Positions 1-6,069 of a DNA stretch of 7,444 bases are shown here, piece by piece (within the stretch, counting starts at the first letter, position 1; the number at the start of each line of letters is the position of its first letter). The stretch is from NCBI GenBank assembly GCA_009781525.1, contig WQXZ01000085.1, positions 1-7,444 on the forward strand. Direction: 5' to 3'. The notes beneath the pieces were generated by a model. That model was not told the DNA's origin. It did not search any database and was given only the letters and a program-made list of their open reading frames with translations. The translations under genes were made by a program, and so were the position numbers. This DNA is from Coriobacteriia bacterium. Its GTDB lineage: Bacteria; Actinomycetota; Coriobacteriia; Coriobacteriales; UBA8131.

Positions 1-67
1 AATATCCTGTTGTTGCTCACTGTCCACAAAACACACCAATACAGAAAAACTCGAACCTTACCACAGA

Positions 68-99
68 TTGTATCTGCAAAACCGATACGGCCTTATGAT
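68..99 (+). promoter_or_regulatory. candidate promoter upstream of pyrG
   Basis: A TATGAT hexamer at 94-99 is a good match to a sigma-70 type -10 box and lies just before the structured leader. The only -35-like hexamer I can see is TTGTAT at 68-73, 20 bases away, which is too far for a normal spacer, so the -35 assignment is weak. Transcription from this box would start near 106-110, so that hairpin 109-144 would be the first structure in the RNA. Positions 1-67 show no gene start, no clear gene end and no strong inverted repeat. GTATC (70-74) and GATAC (84-88) form a small inverted repeat here, and the same pentamers recur in the closing stem of the leader junction. Confidence 0.3.
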
Positions 100-108
100 A
101 ACATTGAT

Positions 109-219
109 AGGGCGCGCCCCCTGAGATATGGAAAGACGTGCCCTTGATACTGCTTGCATCACAAGCTGGCTAAAGTCGGCAAGCAGCAGTTGGCACCAGT
201 CGGTGCTTTCGGGGTATCA
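109..219 (+). promoter_or_regulatory. structured RNA leader of pyrG (hairpin plus three-way junction)
   Basis: Base pairing read from the sequence gives four helices. Hairpin A pairs 109-116 (AGGGCGCG) with 137-144 (CGTGCCCT), 8 pairs with one G-U. The closing stem pairs 145-150 (TGATAC) with 214-219 (GTATCA), 6 perfect pairs. Inside it, stem B pairs 151-157 (TGCTTGC) with 179-185 (GCAAGCA), 7 perfect pairs directly stacked on the closing stem, and stem C pairs 193-197 (GCACC) with 202-206 (GGTGC) around an AGTC tetraloop. The block ends 51 bases before the pyrG start codon. It has no U-tract, so it does not look like a simple terminator. Regulation of pyrG by RNA is known in other bacteria (the GGGC-start attenuator of Bacillus), but this fold does not match that or any riboswitch I recognise. 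A cis-regulatory role is inferred. Confidence 0.5.
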
Positions 220-270
220 GGAACGAGAAGGTGAACAGGGAGTTAGAGTGCGCGTGAACAGGAAAAAATC

Positions 271-1926
271 ATGACAAAGCATATTTTCGTAACCGGCGGA
301 GTGGTTTCTTCGTTGGGCAAAGGCATTACTGCGGCTTCATTGGGGCGATTGCTCAAAGCGCGTGGCTATCGGGTGACTCTGCAGAAGGCTGATCCATACC
401 TTAACGTCTACCCTGGTACTATGGACCCGACCCAGCACGGCGAGGTTTTTGTCACCGACGACGGTCATGAAGGCGACCTTGACCTGGGGCATTATGAGCG
501 GTTTATCGACGAGAGTCTGACGCGTGAGAGTAACTTCACTGCTGGCGGTATCTACAAGGGACTGCTTGACGGCGACCAGCGCGGTGATTTCTTCGGTGGA
601 ACGGTGCAGGTGATTCCGCATATGACAAATGCCATTCGCGAGCGCTTCTTACGGGTGGCCGAAAGGGATACCGATATCGTTATTACCGAGATCGGTGGAA
701 CCGTCGGAGACATAGAATCGCTGCCTTTCATAGAAGCGGCTCGCCAGTTTAAAATGAGTAAACCACACGGTGATGTGGTTTTTATTCATGTTACGCTGGT
801 TCCCTATGTGGCAGCAGCACACGAGCTGAAGACCAAGCCTACCCAGCATTCGGTCAAGGAACTGCGCTCGATCGGTGTTCAGCCGGATTTCATCGTCTGC
901 CGCTCTGACCAGCAGATCGAGCTGCCTGTCAAAGAAAAAATCGCCTTGTTCTGCGACGTTCCGGTCAGGAGCGTCATCAGCTGCCAGGATGTCGACTGCA
1001 TCTATACGGTTCCGCTGGTTCTGCGCGACCAGGAGTTCGACACCCAGGTTCTTGAAGCCCTGGGTCTTGAGGTCAAGCCGATTGACATCAGCGACTGGGA
1101 AGACTACCTGCTTAAGCGTGATAATTATCGGCGCGAGGTTAAGATCGCCATCGTTGGCGAGTATGTCTCATTGCCCGACTCATATCTCAGCATGGTCGAA
1201 TCGCTCGAGCATGCCGGCGTGGCCACCGGAAACCGTGTCAATGTACAGCTGATAGACGTGACAACGCTCGAGGAACAAGGCGCACAGCAGACGTTAGGCG
1301 ACGTTGACGGTATCCTTTTACCCGGAGGCTACCAGCGATCCGCCTTTGCTGCGAAGGTGATCGCTGCTCAGTACGCTCGCGAGAACAGGATTCCCTTCTT
1401 CGGCATTTGCTTGAGTATGCAGGCTGCGACTGTCGAGTACGCTCGAAACGTGTTGGGCCTGTTCGGCGCTGACACCACAGAAAACACAACGGACATCACA
1501 GCAATCGTCGATCCGGTGATCCGCCAGATGTCAGAGGCAGAAATCGTCTCTGCAAACCTTGGCATCACCCGCCCACCCGCGTCGCGCGATGTGCCCGGCC
1601 GACTGGGCGCCTACCCGACAACAATCGAGCCTGACACCCTGGCCTTCGCCGCCTACGGGCAACCCGTGGTTTACGAACGCTTCAGCCACTGCTACCTGAT
1701 CAATAACGACTACCGCCAGCAGCTGCTCGATGCCGGCCTGATAATCAGCGGACACTCAGCCGACGGCCTGATAATCGACACGATTGAGCTAGCCGACCAC
1801 CCTTGGTACCTGGCAACCTTGGCTCACGTCGAGTTCAAAAGCCGCCCAACCCGCCCCCACCCGCTGTTCTGCAGCTTCGTTCAGGCGGTTGGAGAGCAGG
1901 TTGCAGCAAACATTGCCAGTCAGTAA
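271..1926 (+). CDS. pyrG: CTP synthase (glutamine-hydrolysing)
   Basis: PyrG makes CTP from UTP, ATP and ammonia taken from glutamine, the last step of pyrimidine nucleotide synthesis, in the cytoplasm. The 551 residues match the usual length. The N-terminal synthetase domain (about 1-270) has the P-loop SSLGKGITAASLG, Mg2+ ligands D71 and E140 (EIGGTVGDIES), and the UTP-binding KTKPTQHSVKEL. The C-terminal class I glutaminase domain (about 290-545) has nucleophile C380 in GICLSMQ and H519/E521 in AHVEF. The start is supported by AGGAAA at 260-265; upstream GTG codons are out of frame. Odd points: the lid motif usually written GGFGxRGxEGK reads GGYQRSAFAAK (352-362), the HRHRYE motif that supplies a glutamine-binding Arg reads FSHCYL, and NVDPGTMSP reads NVYPGTMDP. 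The gene is intact, so these are substitutions rather than decay. A structured leader precedes it. The identification is secure. Confidence 0.97.
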   Translation: MTKHIFVTGGVVSSLGKGITAASLGRLLKARGYRVTLQKADPYLNVYPGTMDPTQHGEVFVTDDGHEGDLDLGHYERFIDESLTRESNFTAGGIYKGLLDGDQRGDFFGGTVQVIPHMTNAIRERFLRVAERDTDIVITEIGGTVGDIESLPFIEAARQFKMSKPHGDVVFIHVTLVPYVAAAHELKTKPTQHSVKELRSIGVQPDFIVCRSDQQIELPVKEKIALFCDVPVRSVISCQDVDCIYTVPLVLRDQEFDTQVLEALGLEVKPIDISDWEDYLLKRDNYRREVKIAIVGEYVSLPDSYLSMVESLEHAGVATGNRVNVQLIDVTTLEEQGAQQTLGDVDGILLPGGYQRSAFAAKVIAAQYARENRIPFFGICLSMQAATVEYARNVLGLFGADTTENTTDITAIVDPVIRQMSEAEIVSANLGITRPPASRDVPGRLGAYPTTIEPDTLAFAAYGQPVVYERFSHCYLINNDYRQQLLDAGLIISGHSADGLIIDTIELADHPWYLATLAHVEFKSRPTRPHPLFCSFVQAVGEQVAANIASQ

Positions 1927-1941
1927 GGCTTATCTGTGGAG

Positions 1942-1975
1942 AAAACCTCGCTCTTTCATACTGGAGCAGTTTTTT
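1942..1975 (+). terminator. weak terminator-like element after pyrG
   Basis: GCTC (1950-1953) can pair with GAGC (1964-1967), and AAAA (1942-1945) with TTTT (1972-1975) across an internal loop, followed by the end of a six-T run (1970-1975). It begins 15 bases after the pyrG stop, which is where an intrinsic terminator would be expected. The G+C stem is only four pairs, so efficiency would be low and the call is tentative. Confidence 0.25.
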
Positions 1976-2050
1976 CTATTGAAATAAGCTAAGGGCAGGT
2001 CACGAGAACAATGTGCAAAAACGCGTCGTTATGCAATATTGGGAAGAGAA

Positions 2051-2056
2051 AGTAGG
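2051..2056 (+). promoter_or_regulatory. ribosome binding site deciding the peptidase start
   Basis: AGTAGG at 2051-2056 sits four bases before ATG 2061. Two other in-frame starts exist upstream, GTG 2013 and ATG 2031. ATG 2031 has no purine-rich site before it, and the nearest one for GTG 2013 (AGGGCAGG, 1991-1998) is 14 bases away, too far. The encoded extra 16 residues would not match the peptidase family either. The ATG at 2061 is therefore preferred. Confidence 0.5.
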
Positions 2057-2060
2057 CAAC

Positions 2061-3329
2061 ATGGATGCTGATGAAAGACCAGATGAAAATCGAACAATAG
2101 GCTATCCCGAACCAGATTTTGATCGCTTGCTGGAGACTTTTCTAACCTTGGTGCAAATCGATAGCCCGTCGTACCAGGAGGCAGACGTTATTGCGTGGGT
2201 CAGCCAAGCGCTGACTGATGAAGGCTGCCAGGTGCGAACCGATAACTCGGCAGAGTTGACAGGCTCCAACAGCGGTAATCTGATCGCGGTGCTACCAGCC
2301 GCGGGCGCCTGCGCCGCGAGCGCCGCGGGAGCTGCCCCCGCCGCCTGCGCCGCGAGCGCCGCGAGCGCCGCGAGCGCTGCCCCCGCCGCGAGCGCCGCGA
2401 GCGCGAGCGCTGCCCCCGCCCGCATCTACTTCTCGGCGCACGCCGACACCATGCAACCGGGTAGCGGAATCGTACCTGTGATCAATAACGGCATCATCAC
2501 CTCCGCCAGCGACACGATACTCGGTGGCGACGACAAAGTCGGCATCGCAGCAATAATCGAAACCGTACGCACTCTGGTTAAGTCCGGTCAACCGCACCCA
2601 GAAATCGTCATTCTGATTTCGGTAGCCGAAGAGGTCGGTCTGAAGGGGTCGAAAGCAATGGACGCAACCGATATCGGCTTTGCTGGCGAGCCATGTTTCG
2701 TACTTGACGCCGGCGGTGAACCTGGTGGAGTGATCATCGGCGCACCATTTCATATCGAATACAACGCAGTCTTCACGGGAAAAGCTTCGCATGCCGGGGT
2801 CAGTCCAGAAAGCGGTATCTCAGCAATTATCATGGCAGCCAATGCGATCTCGAACCTACCGCTTGGCCGCCTGGATTCGATGACAACTGCAAATGTCGGA
2901 ACCATTGTCGGAGGCAGCGCGAACAATGTGCTGGCTGAATCCTGCACCTTTACCGGAGAGATACGCTCGCTGTCTCAGACCAAGGTCGAAGAGGTAAGAG
3001 ACCAGGTCAAGTCAGTACTAGAAGCAGCAGCAGCAGACGCTGGCGGAACGGTGAATGTCGAGTTCAACCTGGCATACCATGGTTTTAACCTGAGCGAAGA
3101 CGACACATTGGTACAACTGGTGTTAAATACCGCACGGAGCTTAGGGTTAGCGGCTAAAGCCAGCTATACAGGAGGGGGCTCTGATGCTAATATATTCGCA
3201 GGAAAAGGGCTGAATCCTGTGGTCTTAGCCACCGGTATGACTGATGTTCATAGCAAAGATGAGAGCCTGGCAGTAGCCGACCTACAAAACATCACACGGC
3301 TATTGACTGCGATAACCTGCAGTTTTTAA
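2061..3329 (+). CDS. M20 family metallopeptidase, PepT-like, with Ala-rich insertion
   Basis: This is a predicted cytoplasmic dizinc aminopeptidase of the peptidase T-like group, removing N-terminal residues from small peptides. Numbering from ATG 2061 (422 aa), the expected ligands are present: H127 and D129 in SAHADT, D157 in GGDDK, catalytic E190 and metal ligand E191 in VAEEVG, D216 in VLDAGG, and H397 in TDVHSKDE. The lid/dimerisation segment includes GKASHAGVSPESG and the C-terminal catalytic part has TGGGSDANIF. There is no signal peptide. Residues 80-120 are a low-complexity block (27 Ala of 41, rest Ser, Pro, Gly, Cys) between NLIAVLP and RIYFSAHADT; without it the protein would be about 381 residues, the normal size. 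The exact substrate cannot be read from the sequence. The gap to pyrG carries only a weak terminator candidate, so co-transcription with pyrG is possible. Confidence 0.88.
   Translation: MDADERPDENRTIGYPEPDFDRLLETFLTLVQIDSPSYQEADVIAWVSQALTDEGCQVRTDNSAELTGSNSGNLIAVLPAAGACAASAAGAAPAACAASAASAASAAPAASAASASAAPARIYFSAHADTMQPGSGIVPVINNGIITSASDTILGGDDKVGIAAIIETVRTLVKSGQPHPEIVILISVAEEVGLKGSKAMDATDIGFAGEPCFVLDAGGEPGGVIIGAPFHIEYNAVFTGKASHAGVSPESGISAIIMAANAISNLPLGRLDSMTTANVGTIVGGSANNVLAESCTFTGEIRSLSQTKVEEVRDQVKSVLEAAAADAGGTVNVEFNLAYHGFNLSEDDTLVQLVLNTARSLGLAAKASYTGGGSDANIFAGKGLNPVVLATGMTDVHSKDESLAVADLQNITRLLTAITCSF
2298..2420 (+). repeat. GC-rich in-frame imperfect repeat encoding Ala/Ser/Pro
   Basis: These 123 bases contain only 13 A or T (about 89% G+C) and stay in the peptidase reading frame. 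They are built from GCCGCGAGC units (Ala-Ala-Ser), shorter GCGAGC units, and three identical copies of GCTGCCCCCGCC (Ala-Ala-Pro-Ala) at 2331-2342, 2376-2387 and 2409-2420. The spacings are 45 and 33 bases, both multiples of three. The pattern is what replication slippage with selection for frame would leave. Flanking codons return at once to the normal composition of the gene. Confidence 0.9.
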
Positions 3330-3342
3330 GCTCGATAAGGTG

Positions 3343-3359
3343 ACAGCTTTATCCGCTGT
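3343..3359 (+). other. small inverted repeat between peptidase and regulator genes
   Basis: ACAGC (3343-3347) pairs with GCTGT (3355-3359) around a seven-base loop. There is no T-run after it, so it is not a convincing terminator. It could be a short dyad recognised by a regulator, but I see no pair of LytTR-type direct repeats. It may be chance. Confidence 0.2.
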
Positions 3360-3399
3360 ACACCAGAGCTGGTAAGCGCGTTAGGGGAGGTAAGAGAAT

Positions 3400-4137
3400 A
3401 TGACAGATGGAACAGTCAATAATCAGTTATTGCGTATTGCCATTGCTGAAGACACTCTGTCAGATATCGAAATCCTTATCGGCTTGATCGATAAATGCCA
3501 GCAAGAACACCAGTTATCCACCTTCCAAAGCGGAGAGGCGATGCTTGCCGACTTTGAGAGCGGACTATATGACCTCATATTCTTAGACATTTTCATGTAC
3601 GAGCTGAATGGCATCCAGACCGCTGAGCGCATCCGTGAAACCGACACTCAGGTAGTGATAGTGTTCACAACGACCAGCGAGGACTTCACGCGCGAAAGTT
3701 ACCGCCTGAACGCCTACAAATACCTGGTCAAGCCGCTTGTGCTCGAAGACGTCCAAGACGCGCTTGACCTTGCCGTGTTAAAGCGCGACAAAGAGCAAGG
3801 TGCTACGCTCGCAATCGTATACGAGAACGTACCAGTAGTCATTCCCTTAACCGATATCCTCTTCATCGAGTCAGCAAATCGCCGTTCGCTGGTTCACACC
3901 GATGATGAAACCTACACCACCACAATGACGATCGATGCCCTGGAAAGACTGCTGCCGTCACCGCGCTTCACTCGCTCTCACCGCTCCTACCTGGTCAACT
4001 TCGACCGTGTCGACGAGGTCGACAGCGATTTCATCATGGACAACGGAACCGTCGCGTACATCACCGTGAAAAACCACAGAAAAATGCGGCGCGCCTACGA
4101 AAACTACATCTTCGACCAGGTTCGCGGCGACGTTTAG
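3400..4137 (+). CDS. LytTR family response regulator
   Basis: This is a two-component response regulator with a receiver domain and a LytTR DNA-binding domain, 245 aa, the normal size for the AgrA/LytR group. The receiver (about 10-125) shows acidic pocket residues E17/D18 (IAEDT), phosphoacceptor D63 in FLDIF, the FTTTSED segment with T90-T92 at the switch position, and K111 in YLVKPL. The LytTR domain (about 145-242) shows PLTDILFIES, the conserved FTRSHRSYLVN (190-200) and the NHRKMRRAY segment near the end. The start is well supported by AGGGGAGG at 3383-3390, nine bases before ATG. The downstream kinase gene begins 18 bases after the stop, so the two are almost certainly an operon and cognate partners. 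Targets are unknown; LytTR regulators often control their own operon or exported functions. Confidence 0.93.
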   Translation: MTDGTVNNQLLRIAIAEDTLSDIEILIGLIDKCQQEHQLSTFQSGEAMLADFESGLYDLIFLDIFMYELNGIQTAERIRETDTQVVIVFTTTSEDFTRESYRLNAYKYLVKPLVLEDVQDALDLAVLKRDKEQGATLAIVYENVPVVIPLTDILFIESANRRSLVHTDDETYTTTMTIDALERLLPSPRFTRSHRSYLVNFDRVDEVDSDFIMDNGTVAYITVKNHRKMRRAYENYIFDQVRGDV

Positions 4138-4155
4138 CGCAAACGTGGTCATTCG

Positions 4156-5991
4156 ATGAACCAGGACAGAATCAGAAGGATCAGCCAATTTGTCTGGCTT
4201 GGCTACATTGCCAGCATCTTTTTGCTTGTCATCGTCTTGATCGGTGTGTCGTCAGCTGACCGCAACAATGCGCAGTACTACTGGACCGAGCTGCGTGAAG
4301 TGAATCATGCGACCGTGCTTATCGAGGGGCAGCCACCACTTGAGGTCGAACTTCCCTACAGAATCGATTCGGTCTTACCTGGGGATAAAATCACGGTTCT
4401 GAGTGAAGCTTATACCCTGATCTATGACAATGTGCTGTTTCGCGTCAATGGGGCTTCGTTGGATATCTATGTCGATGATGTGCTGTTTTTTGCGACTGGG
4501 CAACCGAATACCTATCCTTGGTTTCAGGGTACGCCTTCGCCGCAGATCAGTATGCTGGATCTGCCGACGACTGATGGCATCAAGCAATTCAGGTTCGAGT
4601 ATACGGTTGGCCAGGTTGTTACATCTATCGAGTTATCGGAGTTTTTCGTTGGTGATTCACCGATTCTCTTTATTCATATGCTGCAGAAAAATATGCCTAC
4701 ATTTATTATGGCATTTGCAATGTTCATGGCAGGACTTGTTCTTCTGACAGTGTCTTTGATGTCGATGCGTACAACCTCTGCAGCAGCTGCCATTGCATGG
4801 CTTGGTTTTGGCTGTCTGGCATTCGGTCTCTGGAACATGTGCGCGAATGATCTGGCCGTGTATTTCATTCCCCTTCGAGCATCGGTCTATACCTTGACCC
4901 ATATTGCGATGCTGGCGGTGATATCACCGCTGACGATTTTTTATCGTCGGGTTTTGGATCGACCGGACTCCATTTCATTACGTGCTGTCAGTGCCAGTGC
5001 ATCGGTGTTGGCACTATCAACCATGAGCCTGCATCTGACTGGGGCGATGCCATTTGCTGTGACAGGCAGTGTGATAAGGCTGTTTGTTCCAGCTGCCATG
5101 ATCGTGCTAGGTGCGCTGATTGTTCGCTACTATCTGAAGACGCGCGAAGATATGTCACGCCGTATCAGCACACCGTCTGTGATTCTAGCTGTGTTCTCAT
5201 GCTTAGACATCATCAGCGTCATGCTTGGTAGAGCAAATGGCAATACCTGGCTGCAGGTCGGCTTTATTGTCTTTACTGTTTGGATGTCGATTTTCGGCGG
5301 AAACTTTGTTAACCAGAGATTCAATACTGCGCGACAAAGCGAACGTTTGGCAATCGAGGTTGAAGCCATGACTGCGAACCTGCAGAAACAGCGCGAATTA
5401 TCGCAGCGCTTCACCGAGACCGCAGAGCAGGTTCGGGCGATGCGGCACGATATGCGCCATCAACTCTCAGCATTGCGGGGATATATTATGCAAGGTCAGA
5501 ACAGTGAAGCACTGTCATATATTGATCAACTTGAACAGAGCGCACCAAGCTATAACCTGCTGATGTTGACCGACAACTTTGCTGTGAATGCAGTCATTTC
5601 GTTTTATCTGGCAATTGCAGAGGCAAACGATATCACTACCGACCTGCAGATGGTGGTTCCAGCTGACCTTGGGCAGGTTAACGAGAGTGACCTGAGCATC
5701 ATTTTCGGCAACCTGTTTGAGAATGCAATCGAGGCGTCGCTTTACCTGCCAAAGGAGCAGCGGGCAATAAAGATACGCAGCCAGGTGGTAAAAGGTGTTC
5801 TTACCATCACAGTGGATAATGTCTTCGATGGAGCGTATGAGGCATCCGGTGGGGTGTTCTACTCGCGCAAGCGTACGGGCAAGGGTATCGGTATCTCTTC
5901 GGTACAGACAATAGTCGATCGCTATGACGGCACGATGAAGATCGATATTGCGAACAACCAATTCATGGTTTCGCTGATGATCAAGCTGTAG
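4156..5991 (+). CDS. membrane sensor histidine kinase, 7TMR-DISM-like sensor with GHKL ATPase
   Basis: This 611-residue kinase is the likely partner of the LytTR regulator just upstream. A first membrane helix (about 12-31) precedes an extracellular beta-rich region (about 35-175; LPYRIDSVLPGD, LDIYVDDVLFF), which resembles the jelly-roll domains placed before 7TM sensor units. Seven further helices follow at about 181-203, 208-228, 244-264, 276-296, 304-326, 338-357 and 365-386. A coiled-coil linker (about 390-425) leads to the H-box with H431 in MRHDMRHQL, the N-box N519/N523 in FGNLFENAIEAS, the G1-type VDN (553-555) and G2 GKGIGISS (575-582). This is the LytS/AgrC-like HPK10 group, with Arg in place of the usual Asn in the RHDxxNH motif. 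Only a poor ribosome site (GTGG) precedes ATG, suggesting translational coupling to the regulator. The ligand is unknown. Confidence 0.9.
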   Translation: MNQDRIRRISQFVWLGYIASIFLLVIVLIGVSSADRNNAQYYWTELREVNHATVLIEGQPPLEVELPYRIDSVLPGDKITVLSEAYTLIYDNVLFRVNGASLDIYVDDVLFFATGQPNTYPWFQGTPSPQISMLDLPTTDGIKQFRFEYTVGQVVTSIELSEFFVGDSPILFIHMLQKNMPTFIMAFAMFMAGLVLLTVSLMSMRTTSAAAAIAWLGFGCLAFGLWNMCANDLAVYFIPLRASVYTLTHIAMLAVISPLTIFYRRVLDRPDSISLRAVSASASVLALSTMSLHLTGAMPFAVTGSVIRLFVPAAMIVLGALIVRYYLKTREDMSRRISTPSVILAVFSCLDIISVMLGRANGNTWLQVGFIVFTVWMSIFGGNFVNQRFNTARQSERLAIEVEAMTANLQKQRELSQRFTETAEQVRAMRHDMRHQLSALRGYIMQGQNSEALSYIDQLEQSAPSYNLLMLTDNFAVNAVISFYLAIAEANDITTDLQMVVPADLGQVNESDLSIIFGNLFENAIEASLYLPKEQRAIKIRSQVVKGVLTITVDNVFDGAYEASGGVFYSRKRTGKGIGISSVQTIVDRYDGTMKIDIANNQFMVSLMIKL

Positions 5992-5992
5992 T

Positions 5993-6026
5993 GCACCGAC
6001 CGCAACATCAAGGAGCTCCGCGGTGC
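5993..6026 (+). other. inverted repeat directly after the kinase gene
   Basis: GCACCG (5993-5998) pairs perfectly with CGGTGC (6021-6026). The 22-base loop includes the palindrome GGAGCTCC (6012-6019). It begins one base after the kinase stop codon. There is no T-run, so a factor-independent terminator is unlikely unless it acts with the hairpin that follows. Confidence 0.35.
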
Positions 6027-6030
6027 CACT

Positions 6031-6049
6031 TTGCTGCATCGAGCAGCAA
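6031..6049 (+). other. seven-pair hairpin between kinase and ligA
   Basis: TTGCTGC (6031-6037) pairs perfectly with GCAGCAA (6043-6049) around the loop ATCGA. It is four bases downstream of the previous inverted repeat and overlaps where a ligA -35 box would lie. With no following T-run it could be an RNA-stabilising 3' hairpin, a weak terminator, or an operator for ligA; the sequence alone does not decide. Confidence 0.4.
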
Positions 6050-6057
6050 TAAAGCGT

Positions 6058-6063
6058 TAGAAT
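6058..6063 (+). promoter_or_regulatory. -10 box of a probable leaderless ligA promoter
   Basis: TAGAAT matches the -10 consensus at five of six positions and ends six bases before ATG 6070, so transcription would begin at or next to the start codon. No Shine-Dalgarno exists between 6050 and 6069. The TANNNT box just upstream of the start codon is the standard layout for leaderless mRNAs in actinobacteria. No good -35 box is visible at 16-18 bases; TTGCTG at 6031-6036 is 21 bases away. Confidence 0.5.
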
Positions 6064-6069
6064 CTACCC

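Noticed and set aside
110..119. Perfect 10-base palindrome GGGCGCGCCC as a possible protein operator
   Set aside because: Its left half is better explained as the 5' arm of the 109-144 hairpin; without a second copy, an operator claim is unsupported.
119..150. CTGAGAT followed by CCCTTGATAC recalls the TPP riboswitch core
   Set aside because: The remaining conserved TPP segments are missing, the pairing does not follow the TPP layout, and the downstream gene is pyrG rather than a thiamine gene.
191..206. TGGCACC recalls the T-box antiterminator motif
   Set aside because: The flanking AGGG and GCG parts of the motif and a stem I with specifier loop are absent, and pyrG is not a usual T-box target.
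186..211. Hairpin GGCACC-AGTC-GGTGC followed by TTTC resembles the last hairpin of a Cas9 tracrRNA
   Set aside because: There is no cas gene, CRISPR repeat or anti-repeat in the window, and the hairpin fits better as one arm of the three-way junction before pyrG.
875..1252. Alternative + strand frame of 125 codons inside pyrG
   Set aside because: It is a frame-shifted reading of a conserved CTP synthase and its product is Ser/Arg-rich with no motif.
2292..2792. Open frame of 166 codons on the minus strand across the peptidase gene
   Set aside because: Its openness comes from the repeat-rich GC block and from antisense of a well supported peptidase; the product is low-complexity Gly/Ala/Arg with no family features.
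5515..6039. Open frame of 174 codons on the minus strand under the kinase C-terminus
   Set aside because: It lies antisense to the conserved H-box to G-box region and has no recognisable motif or ribosome site.
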